A stretch of DNA of 64,000 bases, taken from assembly GCF_003014595.1 (NCBI RefSeq), contig NZ_PYGK01000002.1:1-64000 (forward strand). Reading direction: 5' to 3'. Position 1 is the first letter of the stretch; each line of letters starts with the position of its first letter. A model generated the notes under the pieces. That model was not told where the DNA came from. It saw only the letters and a list, made by a program, of their open reading frames with translations, and did not search any database. The DNA comes from Chitinophaga ginsengisoli (GTDB lineage: Bacteria; Bacteroidota; Bacteroidia; Chitinophagales; Chitinophagaceae). The translations under genes and the position numbers were made by a program. Below are positions 46,232 through 55,165 of the stretch, one piece after another.

Positions 46232-48414
46232 ACTTTAATCAATACCCCTTTCAGAAACAGCTGGACTCGATGGATTGCGGGCCTGCCTGTTTAAAGATGA
46301 TCACCGCCTATCATCGTATTGAGACGAATATTTTCGTGCTCAGAGAATGGTGTAATACATCCAGGCTGGGCACCAGTATAGGCGACATTGTTTATGCCGC
46401 GGAACAAACCGGTCTGAAAGCACTGGTACTGAAAACTACGGATGAATATCTGACGAAACAGCAGCCCTTCCCCTGTATATTACACTGGAGAGAGAATCAC
46501 TATGTGGTGTTGTATAACATCAAAGACGGAAAGTATACCATTGCTGATCCCGGGTATGGTATCGCTACGTTATCACGCGAAGAATTTATGCGTTCCTGGC
46601 TGGGCAGAGGAGAAAAGGGTATTGCCATGTTCGTGGAACCTGATCCTTCGCTGACAAACAATACAGTCAACAACCCGGCCCACAAGCGGAATATATCCCG
46701 TCAGTTCCTGCAATTCCTGAAACCCCATGCAGGGAATACGGGTATACTCTTCCTGATCATCCTTATCGCCAGCCTGATATCATTACTGATACCGAGAACG
46801 ATCCAGTATATGACAGATCATGGGGTACAGGAAAAGAACATCCATATCATCTGGAAGATGCTTTTGTTCCAGTTTGTACTATTTGGCAGCCTTACTTTTA
46901 CTAACTATATCAAGAACCTGATCCAGGCGAAGCTCAGCACGAAGCTGAGTATCAGTATTATCTCTGAATTCCTTGTTAAGCTATTACACTTGCCGGTGTC
47001 CTTTTTCGATACAAAGAACCATGCAGACATCTATCAGCGTATAGATGACCACGAGCGGGTGGAAACCTTCCTGTCTACGAAACTGGTCGCCTTTATTTTC
47101 TCGGTAGCCTTGCTGGTATCGTATGTATTGCAAATGTTGTTCTTTGACAAATACATTGTGCTCAGCTTTGTGGTATTTACCGTGCTGTCTTTCATCTGGT
47201 TCCTGCTGTTCCTGGGTAAGCGGAAGGAACTGGACTATCGTCGCTTCGGACTTGCTATTGAGGAACGGCATTACCTCAATGATCTTATTTCAGGCATGAC
47301 GGAGATCAAGCTGAACAACGCGCAGGCCGTCAGGGTAAGACAATGGCAGGACTTACAACAGAAACTGTACGACTTCAAACTGGGCAATCTCAAGCTATCG
47401 CACCTGCAACAGAATGGGATCAACACCATCAATCAGCTGAAGAACATCTTCATTACTTTCCTCTGCGCCTACTGGGTTATCAACGATAAAATAACTTTCG
47501 GTGTGATGCTGAGTATCAGCTACATCATTGGCCAGCTGGCCATCCCTTTACAGGAGGTGATGAACTTCTTCCATGACTACCAGGATGCCAGGACCTCCTT
47601 CGAACGCCTGAATGAAATACAGTTAAAGGCTAATGAAAACGATGAAGAGAAGCTTGACTTCCCGGCAACATTCAGGGAAGGATTTGAGATTGTTGATCTT
47701 TCATTCAAGTATGCCGGCGTGCATAATAACTATGTGCTCCGTGATATTCATCTCACTATTCCCAAGGGCAAGATCACTGCTATAGTAGGCACCAGCGGGA
47801 GTGGTAAAACCACTTTAATGAAGTTGCTTTTAGGGTTTTATGCCCCTCAGCAGGGTCATATATTAGTAGACAATATCGACCTTCAAAGGATCAATACAGA
47901 CGACCTGAGAAAGCATTGTGGTGTGGTGATGCAGGACGGATATATTTACAGCGCCTCCATTGCGCAGAATATTGCGATGACCGACAGGGATATTGATGTG
48001 GAACAGGTACAGCGCGCGCTGCAGATAGCTTGTCTGGATGAATTTGTAGACTCCTTACCACAAAAGCACAATACACTACTTGGCAGCATTGGTGTAGAGC
48101 TGAGTGGTGGACAGAAACAACGCTTATTTATTGCGCGGGCGGTATATAACAATCCCAGGATCATCCTTTTTGACGAGGCCACCAATGCACTGGACTCCAA
48201 CAACGAAAGAGCGATCATGGACAACCTGGAACAATTCTTTGAAGGGAAGACGGTCGTGGTTATTGCACACCGGTTGAGTACTGTGAAGAATGCCGCACAG
48301 ATAGTCGTGCTGGAAAAAGGTGAGATCGTGGAAGTAGGCTCTCATGCAGGGCTAACTAAGAACCGGGGGAAGTATTTTGAATTGGTGAAGAACCAATTGG
48401 AATTAGGCGTGTAA
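46225..48414 (+). CDS. Peptidase C39-containing ABC exporter (leader-cleaving RiPP transporter)
   Basis: 729 aa in the usual three parts. The C39 peptidase at 1-135 has catalytic Cys18 (QLDSMDCGPACLKMI), His92 (RENHYVVLYN) and Asp108 (IADPGYG). The membrane domain covers about 170-440 (ILFLIILIASLISLLIPRTI). The ATP-binding domain has Walker A IVGTSGSGKTTLMKLL, signature ELSGGQKQRLFIARAV, Walker B IILFDEATNALD and the switch His in VVIAHRLSTV. Such exporters cut precursors after GG and pump the core across the inner membrane. The GG site in the 69-aa peptide at the start of the cluster fits. No separate HlyD-type adaptor gene is in the cluster. Confidence 0.95.
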   Translation: MLNFNQYPFQKQLDSMDCGPACLKMITAYHRIETNIFVLREWCNTSRLGTSIGDIVYAAEQTGLKALVLKTTDEYLTKQQPFPCILHWRENHYVVLYNIKDGKYTIADPGYGIATLSREEFMRSWLGRGEKGIAMFVEPDPSLTNNTVNNPAHKRNISRQFLQFLKPHAGNTGILFLIILIASLISLLIPRTIQYMTDHGVQEKNIHIIWKMLLFQFVLFGSLTFTNYIKNLIQAKLSTKLSISIISEFLVKLLHLPVSFFDTKNHADIYQRIDDHERVETFLSTKLVAFIFSVALLVSYVLQMLFFDKYIVLSFVVFTVLSFIWFLLFLGKRKELDYRRFGLAIEERHYLNDLISGMTEIKLNNAQAVRVRQWQDLQQKLYDFKLGNLKLSHLQQNGINTINQLKNIFITFLCAYWVINDKITFGVMLSISYIIGQLAIPLQEVMNFFHDYQDARTSFERLNEIQLKANENDEEKLDFPATFREGFEIVDLSFKYAGVHNNYVLRDIHLTIPKGKITAIVGTSGSGKTTLMKLLLGFYAPQQGHILVDNIDLQRINTDDLRKHCGVVMQDGYIYSASIAQNIAMTDRDIDVEQVQRALQIACLDEFVDSLPQKHNTLLGSIGVELSGGQKQRLFIARAVYNNPRIILFDEATNALDSNNERAIMDNLEQFFEGKTVVVIAHRLSTVKNAAQIVVLEKGEIVEVGSHAGLTKNRGKYFELVKNQLELGV

Positions 48415-48438
48415 TTGATGCCTCATATAACAGACAAA

Positions 48439-48467
48439 GGCCGCACAAAGGCGGCCCTTATCGTTTT
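48439..48467. terminator. Terminator between the exporter and peptidase genes
   Basis: GGCCGC / GCGGCC hairpin with a 6-nt loop followed within 6 bp by TTTTT on the plus strand. It sits between two convergent genes, 24 bp after the exporter stop. Confidence 0.65.
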
Positions 48468-48482
48468 TACAGATCAATTCAC

Positions 48483-50810
48483 TTAAAGCACCACGAGCTT
48501 TTGTGTGGAGTTGAGCGCTGTATTCGCGATCTTCACCAGGTATACGCCTGGTTTAAGCGCTTTAGGTTCTACTGTATAATTATTACCTGTAGTTACTTTC
48601 TGCAGCAGCAGTTCACCTGTCAGGCTATAGACAGTGATAATACTTCTTTCCATTTTAGCATTTGAGAAACGGATCTGCACACCGTTGCTGGCTGGAGCCG
48701 GATTAGGAAATACCTGAAACTCAGGATGAGCGTACACAAGTTTGTATTCCTCAGGTCTTGCCTGTCCGTTGAATGGCTGGTTACAGTATAAAGACCAGTC
48801 AATACCAGATTTAGTCTCAGCAAAAGCTTCGCTGGTTCTTGCACTTGAAAGCAGGGCAGCAGTATACCATTTTGTGTTCACGCTGGCAGCGCCGGTAACA
48901 CCGGTAACGAGCTGCAGACGGTAGTCATACTTTGCTTTCCTGGTAGCTTCTCCTGAATAGATATAATCGGTGTTTGTAATGATAGCGATCACTACATTGT
49001 TAGCAGGAGCAGCAGCAAGTTTCAGCGTAACGTTACCGCTGGAAACATACTGGCTGTATACAGGCGTACCATTGGCAGTCCAGTAAGCCAGCTGACAGGT
49101 CATATTTGCACCAATTGGCTGGAAGTTAACCGTAACGGTATTGCCGGTCACTGTTAAAGGGATCTGGTTAGCGCCAGACCAACCTGGCAGTGTAGTGGTA
49201 TCTGGTCTCAGTACACCGTTGGTATTGGTCGTTTTCGCATAAGGAGTGGCAGTCCACGGAGCAGGATTCAACCAGGAAGGCTGCCACTCAGCACCGATAG
49301 CGCTACCGAAGTTATCATTGAGTAATTGCACAACAGCTCTCTTCCATTTACCAAAATCAGCCATCGCCTGTTTAGCCCTGTATTCTGTAATCAGCCTGCG
49401 CATCTGGGCAGCACCGATGCCGCTTGCGATACCTTCCAGTACCCTCGAAGAGGCATATCTCCAGATCCATGGAACAGCGTTGTCGCCCAGGGTATTACCC
49501 AGGAAAGTAGGGAATGAAGAGCTGTACTGGTGTCCGCCCAGGAATCTGCGCCATGTACAAAGCTGTTGGCCTGCACTGTTAAACATGTTCACGCCTTCTG
49601 CTGACGGTCCGCCGAAGCTACCATCCTGCAGCCAGCCTGAATAACATTCGATCGGCATAAACGGTGCGATGAAATCCGTACCATTCAGGAAGCCCATGGA
49701 GCTGTAGTTATTGGACCTGCGTGCATCAGCTGTTTGCTGGAACCACACGTTACCACCTTCATGGAACCATGCAGAGTTCTTTACGCCAGGCAGGTCAGCC
49801 AGTGTTGCGTGAATACCCTCATGTACCATCGCACTTCTCTGGTATTCGCCATCGCTGCCGGTAAATTTAGGATCAAAAGCATATACCGGATAATAAGAAG
49901 CCAGGATCATCGGCCAGCTCTTTCCGTTGTAAGAAATGGCGCTCTGCCATCCGCCAAGCTCTGTGCTATCTGCCTGGTCAGTGCAAAGACCCGAACCGTA
50001 CAGATATACAGCACTCTTATAACCACTTCTCGCTCTCAGATCAGCAGGCCAGCCCATTGTATCGCGGAAGTATTTGAACTCGCTGTTCAGGCGTGCCAGC
50101 ATGGGTGTGATAGCTGCTGAAGTAATGTTAGAGCGTTTCTTTGGTCCCCAGCGGAATGTCCACCAGCCGGATGACTGTGTACCTGCCACCTGCGGACAGT
50201 CATTCAATACCTGTTGAGGTTCAGCCAGATTAGGATATTCAGTCCTGAAGTCATAACTGATGGTAGGCGAGTATTTAGGCCAGGTATAGTTGCTGCTGTC
50301 GCCACCAGTTGGAGGAGGAGTTGTTACAGCCGTACCGTATACCTGCCATTCCAGTATCCCTGTTGACTGCGAAGTGTTACGCATAGACAGCCGCAGCCGG
50401 GTTACATTCACTGATGCGAATGATACGGTGTTGAATGCATTTTTCTGTAAAGGAACATTGGCCAGCTGTGTCCATGCGGAGCCGTTCCAATATTCAAGAT
50501 AAGCAGTAGTAGGTGTCAGTACACCACCCGCATCATCAAACCAGTACACCTGTGCGGAGGTAACAGCGTAAGTCTGTGACCAGTCATACTGCACCCATTG
50601 GATGGAATTCGGATTATCCCAGTTGCCATAGGCGCCATGGGTTTTGTCGTTTGAGTTGGCCGGCGTATAATTGTCATTTAACGCCGTGATTGTTTCCCAG
50701 GAGGAAACATAAGAAGTTGAGGAGCTGGCTTGTGGCGCAATATTCGTTTGTGCGTGCGCGACAATACTGCCAAACAACAACAGGAGCGATGCTCTTGTAA
50801 ATTTCAGCAT
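48483..50810 (-). CDS. Secreted metallopeptidase of the BSP family with discoidin-like and T9SS domains
   Basis: 775 aa with a signal peptide ending VAHAQ. Residues about 20-155 resemble an F5/8 type C (discoidin) carbohydrate-binding module (IAPQASSSTSYVSSWETITA, RLSMRNTSQSTGILEWQVYG). The middle part, about 185-470, has the zinc motif HEGIH (HExxH) followed after about 16 residues by WFHEGGNVWFQQ, as in the basic secretory protein group of peptidases. The last 85 residues (FQVFPNPAPASNGVQIRF, GELLLQKVTT, LKPGVYLVKI) form a type A T9SS sorting domain, so the enzyme is carried over the outer membrane and shed or anchored at the surface. Its likely targets are proteins or glycoproteins outside the cell. 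Convergent with the exporter gene. Confidence 0.88.
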   Translation of the reverse strand: MLKFTRASLLLLFGSIVAHAQTNIAPQASSSTSYVSSWETITALNDNYTPANSNDKTHGAYGNWDNPNSIQWVQYDWSQTYAVTSAQVYWFDDAGGVLTPTTAYLEYWNGSAWTQLANVPLQKNAFNTVSFASVNVTRLRLSMRNTSQSTGILEWQVYGTAVTTPPPTGGDSSNYTWPKYSPTISYDFRTEYPNLAEPQQVLNDCPQVAGTQSSGWWTFRWGPKKRSNITSAAITPMLARLNSEFKYFRDTMGWPADLRARSGYKSAVYLYGSGLCTDQADSTELGGWQSAISYNGKSWPMILASYYPVYAFDPKFTGSDGEYQRSAMVHEGIHATLADLPGVKNSAWFHEGGNVWFQQTADARRSNNYSSMGFLNGTDFIAPFMPIECYSGWLQDGSFGGPSAEGVNMFNSAGQQLCTWRRFLGGHQYSSSFPTFLGNTLGDNAVPWIWRYASSRVLEGIASGIGAAQMRRLITEYRAKQAMADFGKWKRAVVQLLNDNFGSAIGAEWQPSWLNPAPWTATPYAKTTNTNGVLRPDTTTLPGWSGANQIPLTVTGNTVTVNFQPIGANMTCQLAYWTANGTPVYSQYVSSGNVTLKLAAAPANNVVIAIITNTDYIYSGEATRKAKYDYRLQLVTGVTGAASVNTKWYTAALLSSARTSEAFAETKSGIDWSLYCNQPFNGQARPEEYKLVYAHPEFQVFPNPAPASNGVQIRFSNAKMERSIITVYSLTGELLLQKVTTGNNYTVEPKALKPGVYLVKIANTALNSTQKLVVL

Positions 50811-51287
50811 GTGTGTTTCTTTTAAATGGTGATAAAAAAAGGATAGCCTGATAGTCGTTCATTTCACCATCGACGGGTTTTTCAAGTCACAGTAATCCCT
50901 GCAGCGGGCTTTTCAAGTCGCTGCTTCATAGGTTCTCGTATTAGTCTTCGGAATAAAAATAAACTATAGCAGAATAGAACGCCATAGCTGGGTTGTATCA
51001 TTTTCCTATACCGTGAATGGTTCTTTTGAGTTTAAATAATATGGTTCTTGATGCTCAGTACACTAGACTATTGCACGCTGTAAAAATAGTATAGTCCTCA
51101 ATACCGAGACCTCCATATTTTAACTTCTTTGAATAGTATTTTATCCATATGGTGTCAAAAGGACACTATATAATGGTATGCCAATATTAAGCGATTATTA
51201 TCAACAGTAACAGCCCCACGATTTCCTGGCAGAATTGTTCCAGGTTAAATATACCCGCTGAACCCACCGCTATTTCTCCCTGATAAA
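50811..51287. other. Intergenic region between peptidase and SDR genes
   Basis: No gene seen. A 15-bp motif CGGG(T/C)TTTTCAAGTC occurs twice at 50874-50888 and 50905-50919, 31 bp apart, about 65-110 bp upstream of the peptidase start. The rest is AT-rich and presumably holds the peptidase promoter. Confidence 0.4.
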
Positions 51288-51331
51288 TTGACGCATTAAA
51301 CAAAGTAGTTTGACGTTTTAAACAAAGTCGT
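51288..51331 (+). repeat. Two tandem 22-bp direct repeats before the SDR gene
   Basis: TTGACGCATTAAACAAAGTA(GT) at 51288-51309 and TTGACGTTTTAAACAAAGTC(GT) at 51310-51331 agree at 19 of 22 positions, with period exactly 22 bp, or two helical turns. They end 16 bp before the promoter box TAGCTTTG. AraC-type regulators often bind such head-to-tail sites next to the promoter, and one is encoded right after the SDR. Confidence 0.75.
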
Positions 51332-51347
51332 TTCCCGTTGTTGTCTT

Positions 51348-51355
51348 TAGCTTTG
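51348..51355 (+). promoter_or_regulatory. Candidate -7 box of the SDR promoter
   Basis: TAGCTTTG fits TAnnTTTG; the ATG is 20 bp downstream. There is no good TTG at -33, and the tandem repeats cover that site, which suggests an activator-dependent promoter. Confidence 0.45.
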
Positions 51356-51374
51356 TCTCATAAAATTCTTAAAA

Positions 51375-52391
51375 ATGAAAGACAACTATAGCGGCGCATT
51401 ACAACAGCCCCTCCATTCAGGATTCAACGCTACCTCCACTACACAGGATGTAATAAAAGGAATTGACCTTCAGGGTAAAACAGTGATTGTTACTGGTGGT
51501 TATGCAGGTATAGGACTGGAAACAGTAAAGACCCTGGTGGCAGCAGGCGCTAAAGTGATCGTGCCGGCAAGAGATGTACAGAAGGCAGCTAACAATCTGA
51601 AAGGTGTCCCTAATATAACAGTAGCAAGTATGGATCTGATGAACCCTGCCTCTATCGATGCTTTTGCAGATGCATTCCTTTCTACCCATGCGCAGCTCGA
51701 TATCCTTATCAATAATGCGGGCATTATGTGGGTGCCGCTGCAACGTGATGAACGTGGTTATGAATCGCAGCTGGCTACCAATCACCTGGGGCACTTTCAG
51801 CTAACAGCAAAGTTATGGCCAGCCTTAAAGAAAGCCAACGGCGCCCGTGTAGTGAATGTATCTTCCTTCGGGCACCAGATGGCGCCCTTCAACTTTGAAG
51901 ACCCAAATTTCATCAATCGGGAGTATGAGACCTTACAGGGTTACGGACAATCCAAAACAGCTAATAATCTCTTCTCTGTAGAACTGGACCATCGCGGTAA
52001 AGCCTACGGTGTACGTGCCTTTTCCCTGCATCCCGGCTCGGTGTTGGGTACCGACCTGGGACGTGTTGCACCTATGGCCTTATTCCAGCAAATGGGAACA
52101 CATGATGCGAATGGCGACATCTATCCTGAAGTAGCGGCTAAACTTAAAACTGTTGCACAGGGTGCGGCCACTTCTGTATGGTGCGCTACCAGTCCGCAGT
52201 TAAATGGTATTGGTGGTGTGTATTGTGAGGATGCGGATATTGCGCAACTCGATGAAGGGAATATTGAACACAATTATGACGATCCTTCTTCACTACGTGG
52301 TGTAAAACCATATGCGGTGGATGCCGCCAATGCACAAAGATTATGGACGCTGAGCGAAGAGATGACAGGTATTTCATTTCCTGCAAACTGA
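51375..52391 (+). CDS. SDR-family oxidoreductase (retinol dehydrogenase-like branch)
   Basis: 338 aa. TGGYAGIGLETVKTLVAAGA is the cofactor motif, NNAGIMWVP the NNAG motif, VVNVSSFGHQMAPF the catalytic Ser and YGQSKTANNLFSVEL gives YxxxK, with Asn-type spacing as in long SDRs of this branch. An N-terminal 30-residue stretch precedes the Rossmann fold. Substrate unknown. It is followed by an AraC-type regulator on the same strand with a terminator between them, and preceded by tandem repeats likely to be the regulator site. Confidence 0.92.
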   Translation: MKDNYSGALQQPLHSGFNATSTTQDVIKGIDLQGKTVIVTGGYAGIGLETVKTLVAAGAKVIVPARDVQKAANNLKGVPNITVASMDLMNPASIDAFADAFLSTHAQLDILINNAGIMWVPLQRDERGYESQLATNHLGHFQLTAKLWPALKKANGARVVNVSSFGHQMAPFNFEDPNFINREYETLQGYGQSKTANNLFSVELDHRGKAYGVRAFSLHPGSVLGTDLGRVAPMALFQQMGTHDANGDIYPEVAAKLKTVAQGAATSVWCATSPQLNGIGGVYCEDADIAQLDEGNIEHNYDDPSSLRGVKPYAVDAANAQRLWTLSEEMTGISFPAN

Positions 52392-52487
52392 CGCGATCAT
52401 TCGCGACAACCGGCCCGCCCATGGCGTAGCCGCCTTGTTTGTCGCCTGAGATACAACCGGGAATACGAACTGCGCCGGAAATCCGAA

Positions 52488-52523
52488 ACACGCCGGACAA
52501 TACGTCCGGCATGTTTTATTTTT
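52488..52523 (+). terminator. Terminator after the SDR gene
   Basis: 11-bp stem ACACGCCGGAC / GTCCGGCATGT with one mismatch, followed by TTTATTTTT. It lies 23 bp before the AraC-type start codon. Confidence 0.75.
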
Positions 52524-52545
52524 GTAGATTTATCATTTTACAACC

Positions 52546-53364
52546 ATGGAATTTGAAACTAAATATATAACTCCTGATATCAAACTATCGGAATTCACCG
52601 GCAAGTCCTTCAGAGTGGAGGTCATGTTTGAACATCACATGCTGGTCTGGTTCATCTCCGGTGAAACCAAAATCATCCAGGCAGATGCCACTTATACCTT
52701 CAATGCCGGCGATACCTTTCTGATCCCGCGTAACCAGCTGGCTACTGTCATCAATTACCCCAAGGATGGCATGCCGCATAAAGCCGTGGCGATGCATCTT
52801 ACCAAAGAGCGTCTGGAGGATTTCTACACCAGGCATAAGGCAGTTAATAGTAGCAGGGTACAACCACTACAGAAGGTCTATCGCTTTACGAAACATCCGC
52901 TGCTGGAAAGCTGTCTTGCCTCACTCATCCCCTATTTCGATCTGGGCGATAAACTACCTCCAGATATCGCCTCCATTAAAATTGAGGAAGCCATCAGCAT
53001 TCTCAGATCAATCGATAAAGATGTAGATGGGTTGCTGGCTAACTTCGAAGAGCCGGGTAAGATCAACCTCACTGATTTCATGGAACGGCATTATATGTTC
53101 AACATGACGCTGGACAGGTTTGGCTATCTCACCGGCCGTAGTGTGGCGACCTTCCGAAGGGATTTCAAAAAGGCCTACAATACCACTCCACAGAAATGGC
53201 TGACAGAAAAGCGGCTGGAACTGGCGCATTACCAGATCGCCGAACAACAACGAAAGCCTATTGATGTATATGTGGAGGTTGGGTTCGAAAACCTTTCACA
53301 TTTTTCGTATGCTTTTAAGAGCCATTTTGGATATTCACCTAACGCGCTGCTTGAAAAAAGGTGA
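52546..53364 (+). CDS. AraC-family transcriptional regulator
   Basis: 272 aa. The N-terminal half is a cupin-like sensor (MLVWFISGETKIIQADATYT, FNAGDTFLIPRNQL). The C-terminal pair of helix-turn-helices is clear: FGYLTGRSVATFRRDFKKAY then PQKWLTEKRLELAHYQI and VYVEVGFENLSHFSYAFKSH with the family ending FGYSPNAL. It probably acts on the SDR gene, whose promoter region carries two head-to-tail 22-bp repeats. Ligand unknown. Confidence 0.93.
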   Translation: MEFETKYITPDIKLSEFTGKSFRVEVMFEHHMLVWFISGETKIIQADATYTFNAGDTFLIPRNQLATVINYPKDGMPHKAVAMHLTKERLEDFYTRHKAVNSSRVQPLQKVYRFTKHPLLESCLASLIPYFDLGDKLPPDIASIKIEEAISILRSIDKDVDGLLANFEEPGKINLTDFMERHYMFNMTLDRFGYLTGRSVATFRRDFKKAYNTTPQKWLTEKRLELAHYQIAEQQRKPIDVYVEVGFENLSHFSYAFKSHFGYSPNALLEKR

Positions 53365-53369
53365 TCACA

Positions 53370-54299
53370 TCAACCCTCATCAAAGATGTGCAGGTAGTGT
53401 ACTTCTACGTAGTCGTATTTCTTGAACAGCTCAAACTGTGTTTTGTCACAGTAAGCATAGATAAAGTTATCATCATCCGGCCTTAAGAGACAATATTTCT
53501 CTTCCCGGTCTTTTAGCAGCTTGTTAAACATCATTCCCAGCTCATAGAAGTTCCATTTGTCCAGGTGCTCCACTGTCTGGAACCGGCCAGAATTAAAGAC
53601 GACCTTCATCCTGTTGGATACAGGATCAGCCGGTGAATTGATATCTAATTGAATTGTATTCCCCGGATTGATGTTCAACACCTTCTCCAGTTCCTCACGC
53701 AGCCATTGCGGGGCTTCCTTATCTGCATACACCGGTAGGTAATGCCTGCCATCATACAGGTCCGACTGGTACTGCAGGTTCAGTTCTTCCAGCGTCAGGC
53801 GTACAGGGATCTGCGGTATCTCTTTCGCTTCTTCCGGAAAGAGGAACAGATAATTATCGACATCTCCCAGCAGTGAATACCCCTGTATACCATGCAACAA
53901 TTCCCGGCGACTGGCATATGCAAGGTATAAGTTGGATATAATGAATGATTCATTCGGAGCGGCAGCACTACGGAGCGGCACGATGCCATATCCATTGAAA
54001 CGATGGATCAGGTGAGCATTGACTGTTTTGATGACATCGACAATAAAGTTGTCCAGTCGGTCTATATAGTTATCATATAGAATGCTTTCCGTATGGCGTA
54101 TCGGTCCGTCTGAGATCTCCATTTCCAGCAGATGCTCATTATTATTCTTCAGCACGATCCTGCAGACAGGGTCATTAATGGCAGCCAATAAGCTGTTGAG
54201 ATGTTTGATCAGTTCGGGCACAAACCATTCATGGTGGTCGGGGAACTCTTTCTTTACGGCATCGCCGTGAAAGAAACGGATAGCTTGTTTTTCAGGCAT
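53370..54299 (-). CDS. Cytoplasmic protein of unknown function, 309 aa
   Basis: No signal peptide or membrane segment. Mixed alpha/beta protein with IRFFHGDAVKKEFPDHHEWF near the start, a middle with LRSAAAPNESFIISNLYLAY and a Tyr/Asp-rich end (LRPDDDNFIYAYCDKTQFEL). I do not recognise it. Convergent with the AraC-type gene with only 5 bp between stops, and no terminator was seen there. Confidence 0.75.
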   Translation of the reverse strand: MPEKQAIRFFHGDAVKKEFPDHHEWFVPELIKHLNSLLAAINDPVCRIVLKNNNEHLLEMEISDGPIRHTESILYDNYIDRLDNFIVDVIKTVNAHLIHRFNGYGIVPLRSAAAPNESFIISNLYLAYASRRELLHGIQGYSLLGDVDNYLFLFPEEAKEIPQIPVRLTLEELNLQYQSDLYDGRHYLPVYADKEAPQWLREELEKVLNINPGNTIQLDINSPADPVSNRMKVVFNSGRFQTVEHLDKWNFYELGMMFNKLLKDREEKYCLLRPDDDNFIYAYCDKTQFELFKKYDYVEVHYLHIFDEG

Positions 54300-54538
54300 A
54301 AGAGATTATACAACGAACACAAATTAAAAAATTAGACTATTATTTCCTGTTTTTTTTATCTGTTGCAACGCTATAAAACACGTCTGATCTTTCCGCAGAT
54401 CAACTACTTTCCCAGCCTTTTGGGACCTCTTCCAGCACTTGTTCACCGATCGATCCTGCCTCTCCGGCGAAAACCACTGGGTATTTCCTCTCAGGCCAGC
54501 TAGTTTCGGGCCATGAGTCATTATCTAAGGGAGCTTTT

Positions 54539-55033
54539 ATGAGTAGATTATTACTGAATACGGCATTGGCCGCGATGCCATTTGTACTGCTGGCCGCATG
54601 CCACCCGGGCGGGAAAGACAAACAGGCATTACAGGCCCGTATAGATAGTTTGCAGGAAAAGGTGAATGCAGCCTATGTACCGGGAACAGGAGAGATCATG
54701 AATAATATCATTCAGCCGCATCATCTGAAACTATGGATTGCAGGCAGTGATGAGAACTGGGTATTGGCAGATTATGAACTGCATCTGTTATCCGGGGGAT
54801 TTAAACGAATAGAGAAATTTCATAAGGGATCTCCTGAAGCAATAGCCCTGCAGATGATCTATCCGGAGATAGATAGTGTAAAGGAAGCGATTAACGGTCA
54901 AAAAAAAGAGTTATTCAAAAAACACTTTCTGCTAATGACGAACACCTGTAATACCTGTCATCATGCAACAAACAATCCGTTTGTCGTCATAAAGGTGCCG
55001 GATAAAGAAGCGTTCAGCAATCAGCAGTTTTAA
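54539..55033 (+). CDS. Lipoprotein with a CxxCH haem-binding motif
   Basis: 164 aa. Lipoprotein signal with LLAAC near residue 20. A coiled-coil stretch follows (DKQALQARIDSLQEKVNAAY). Near the C-terminus is TCNTCHHATNNPF, i.e. CxxCH with an adjoining His, so one c-type haem may be attached. A distal Met ligand is possible but not certain. It lies upstream of an RND efflux operon on the same strand with a 132-bp gap; a link to it is not shown. It could instead be a periplasmic electron carrier or sensor. Confidence 0.8.
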   Translation: MSRLLLNTALAAMPFVLLAACHPGGKDKQALQARIDSLQEKVNAAYVPGTGEIMNNIIQPHHLKLWIAGSDENWVLADYELHLLSGGFKRIEKFHKGSPEAIALQMIYPEIDSVKEAINGQKKELFKKHFLLMTNTCNTCHHATNNPFVVIKVPDKEAFSNQQF

Positions 55034-55078
55034 CATACTGATTACAACAACCTACAGGATTATTACAGATTCCGCTGA

Positions 55079-55086
55079 TAGTTTTG
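55079..55086 (+). promoter_or_regulatory. Candidate -7 box of the RND efflux operon
   Basis: TAGTTTTG matches TAnnTTTG, 80 bp before the chosen adaptor ATG. No TTG lies at the expected -33, so this is tentative. Confidence 0.3.
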
Positions 55087-55165
55087 CTCTTCGTAAACGG
55101 AAGCTATCCCCACATTACATGGAATCATTATCAAATTGTCATGGACTTCATCATTTCAATTATAT

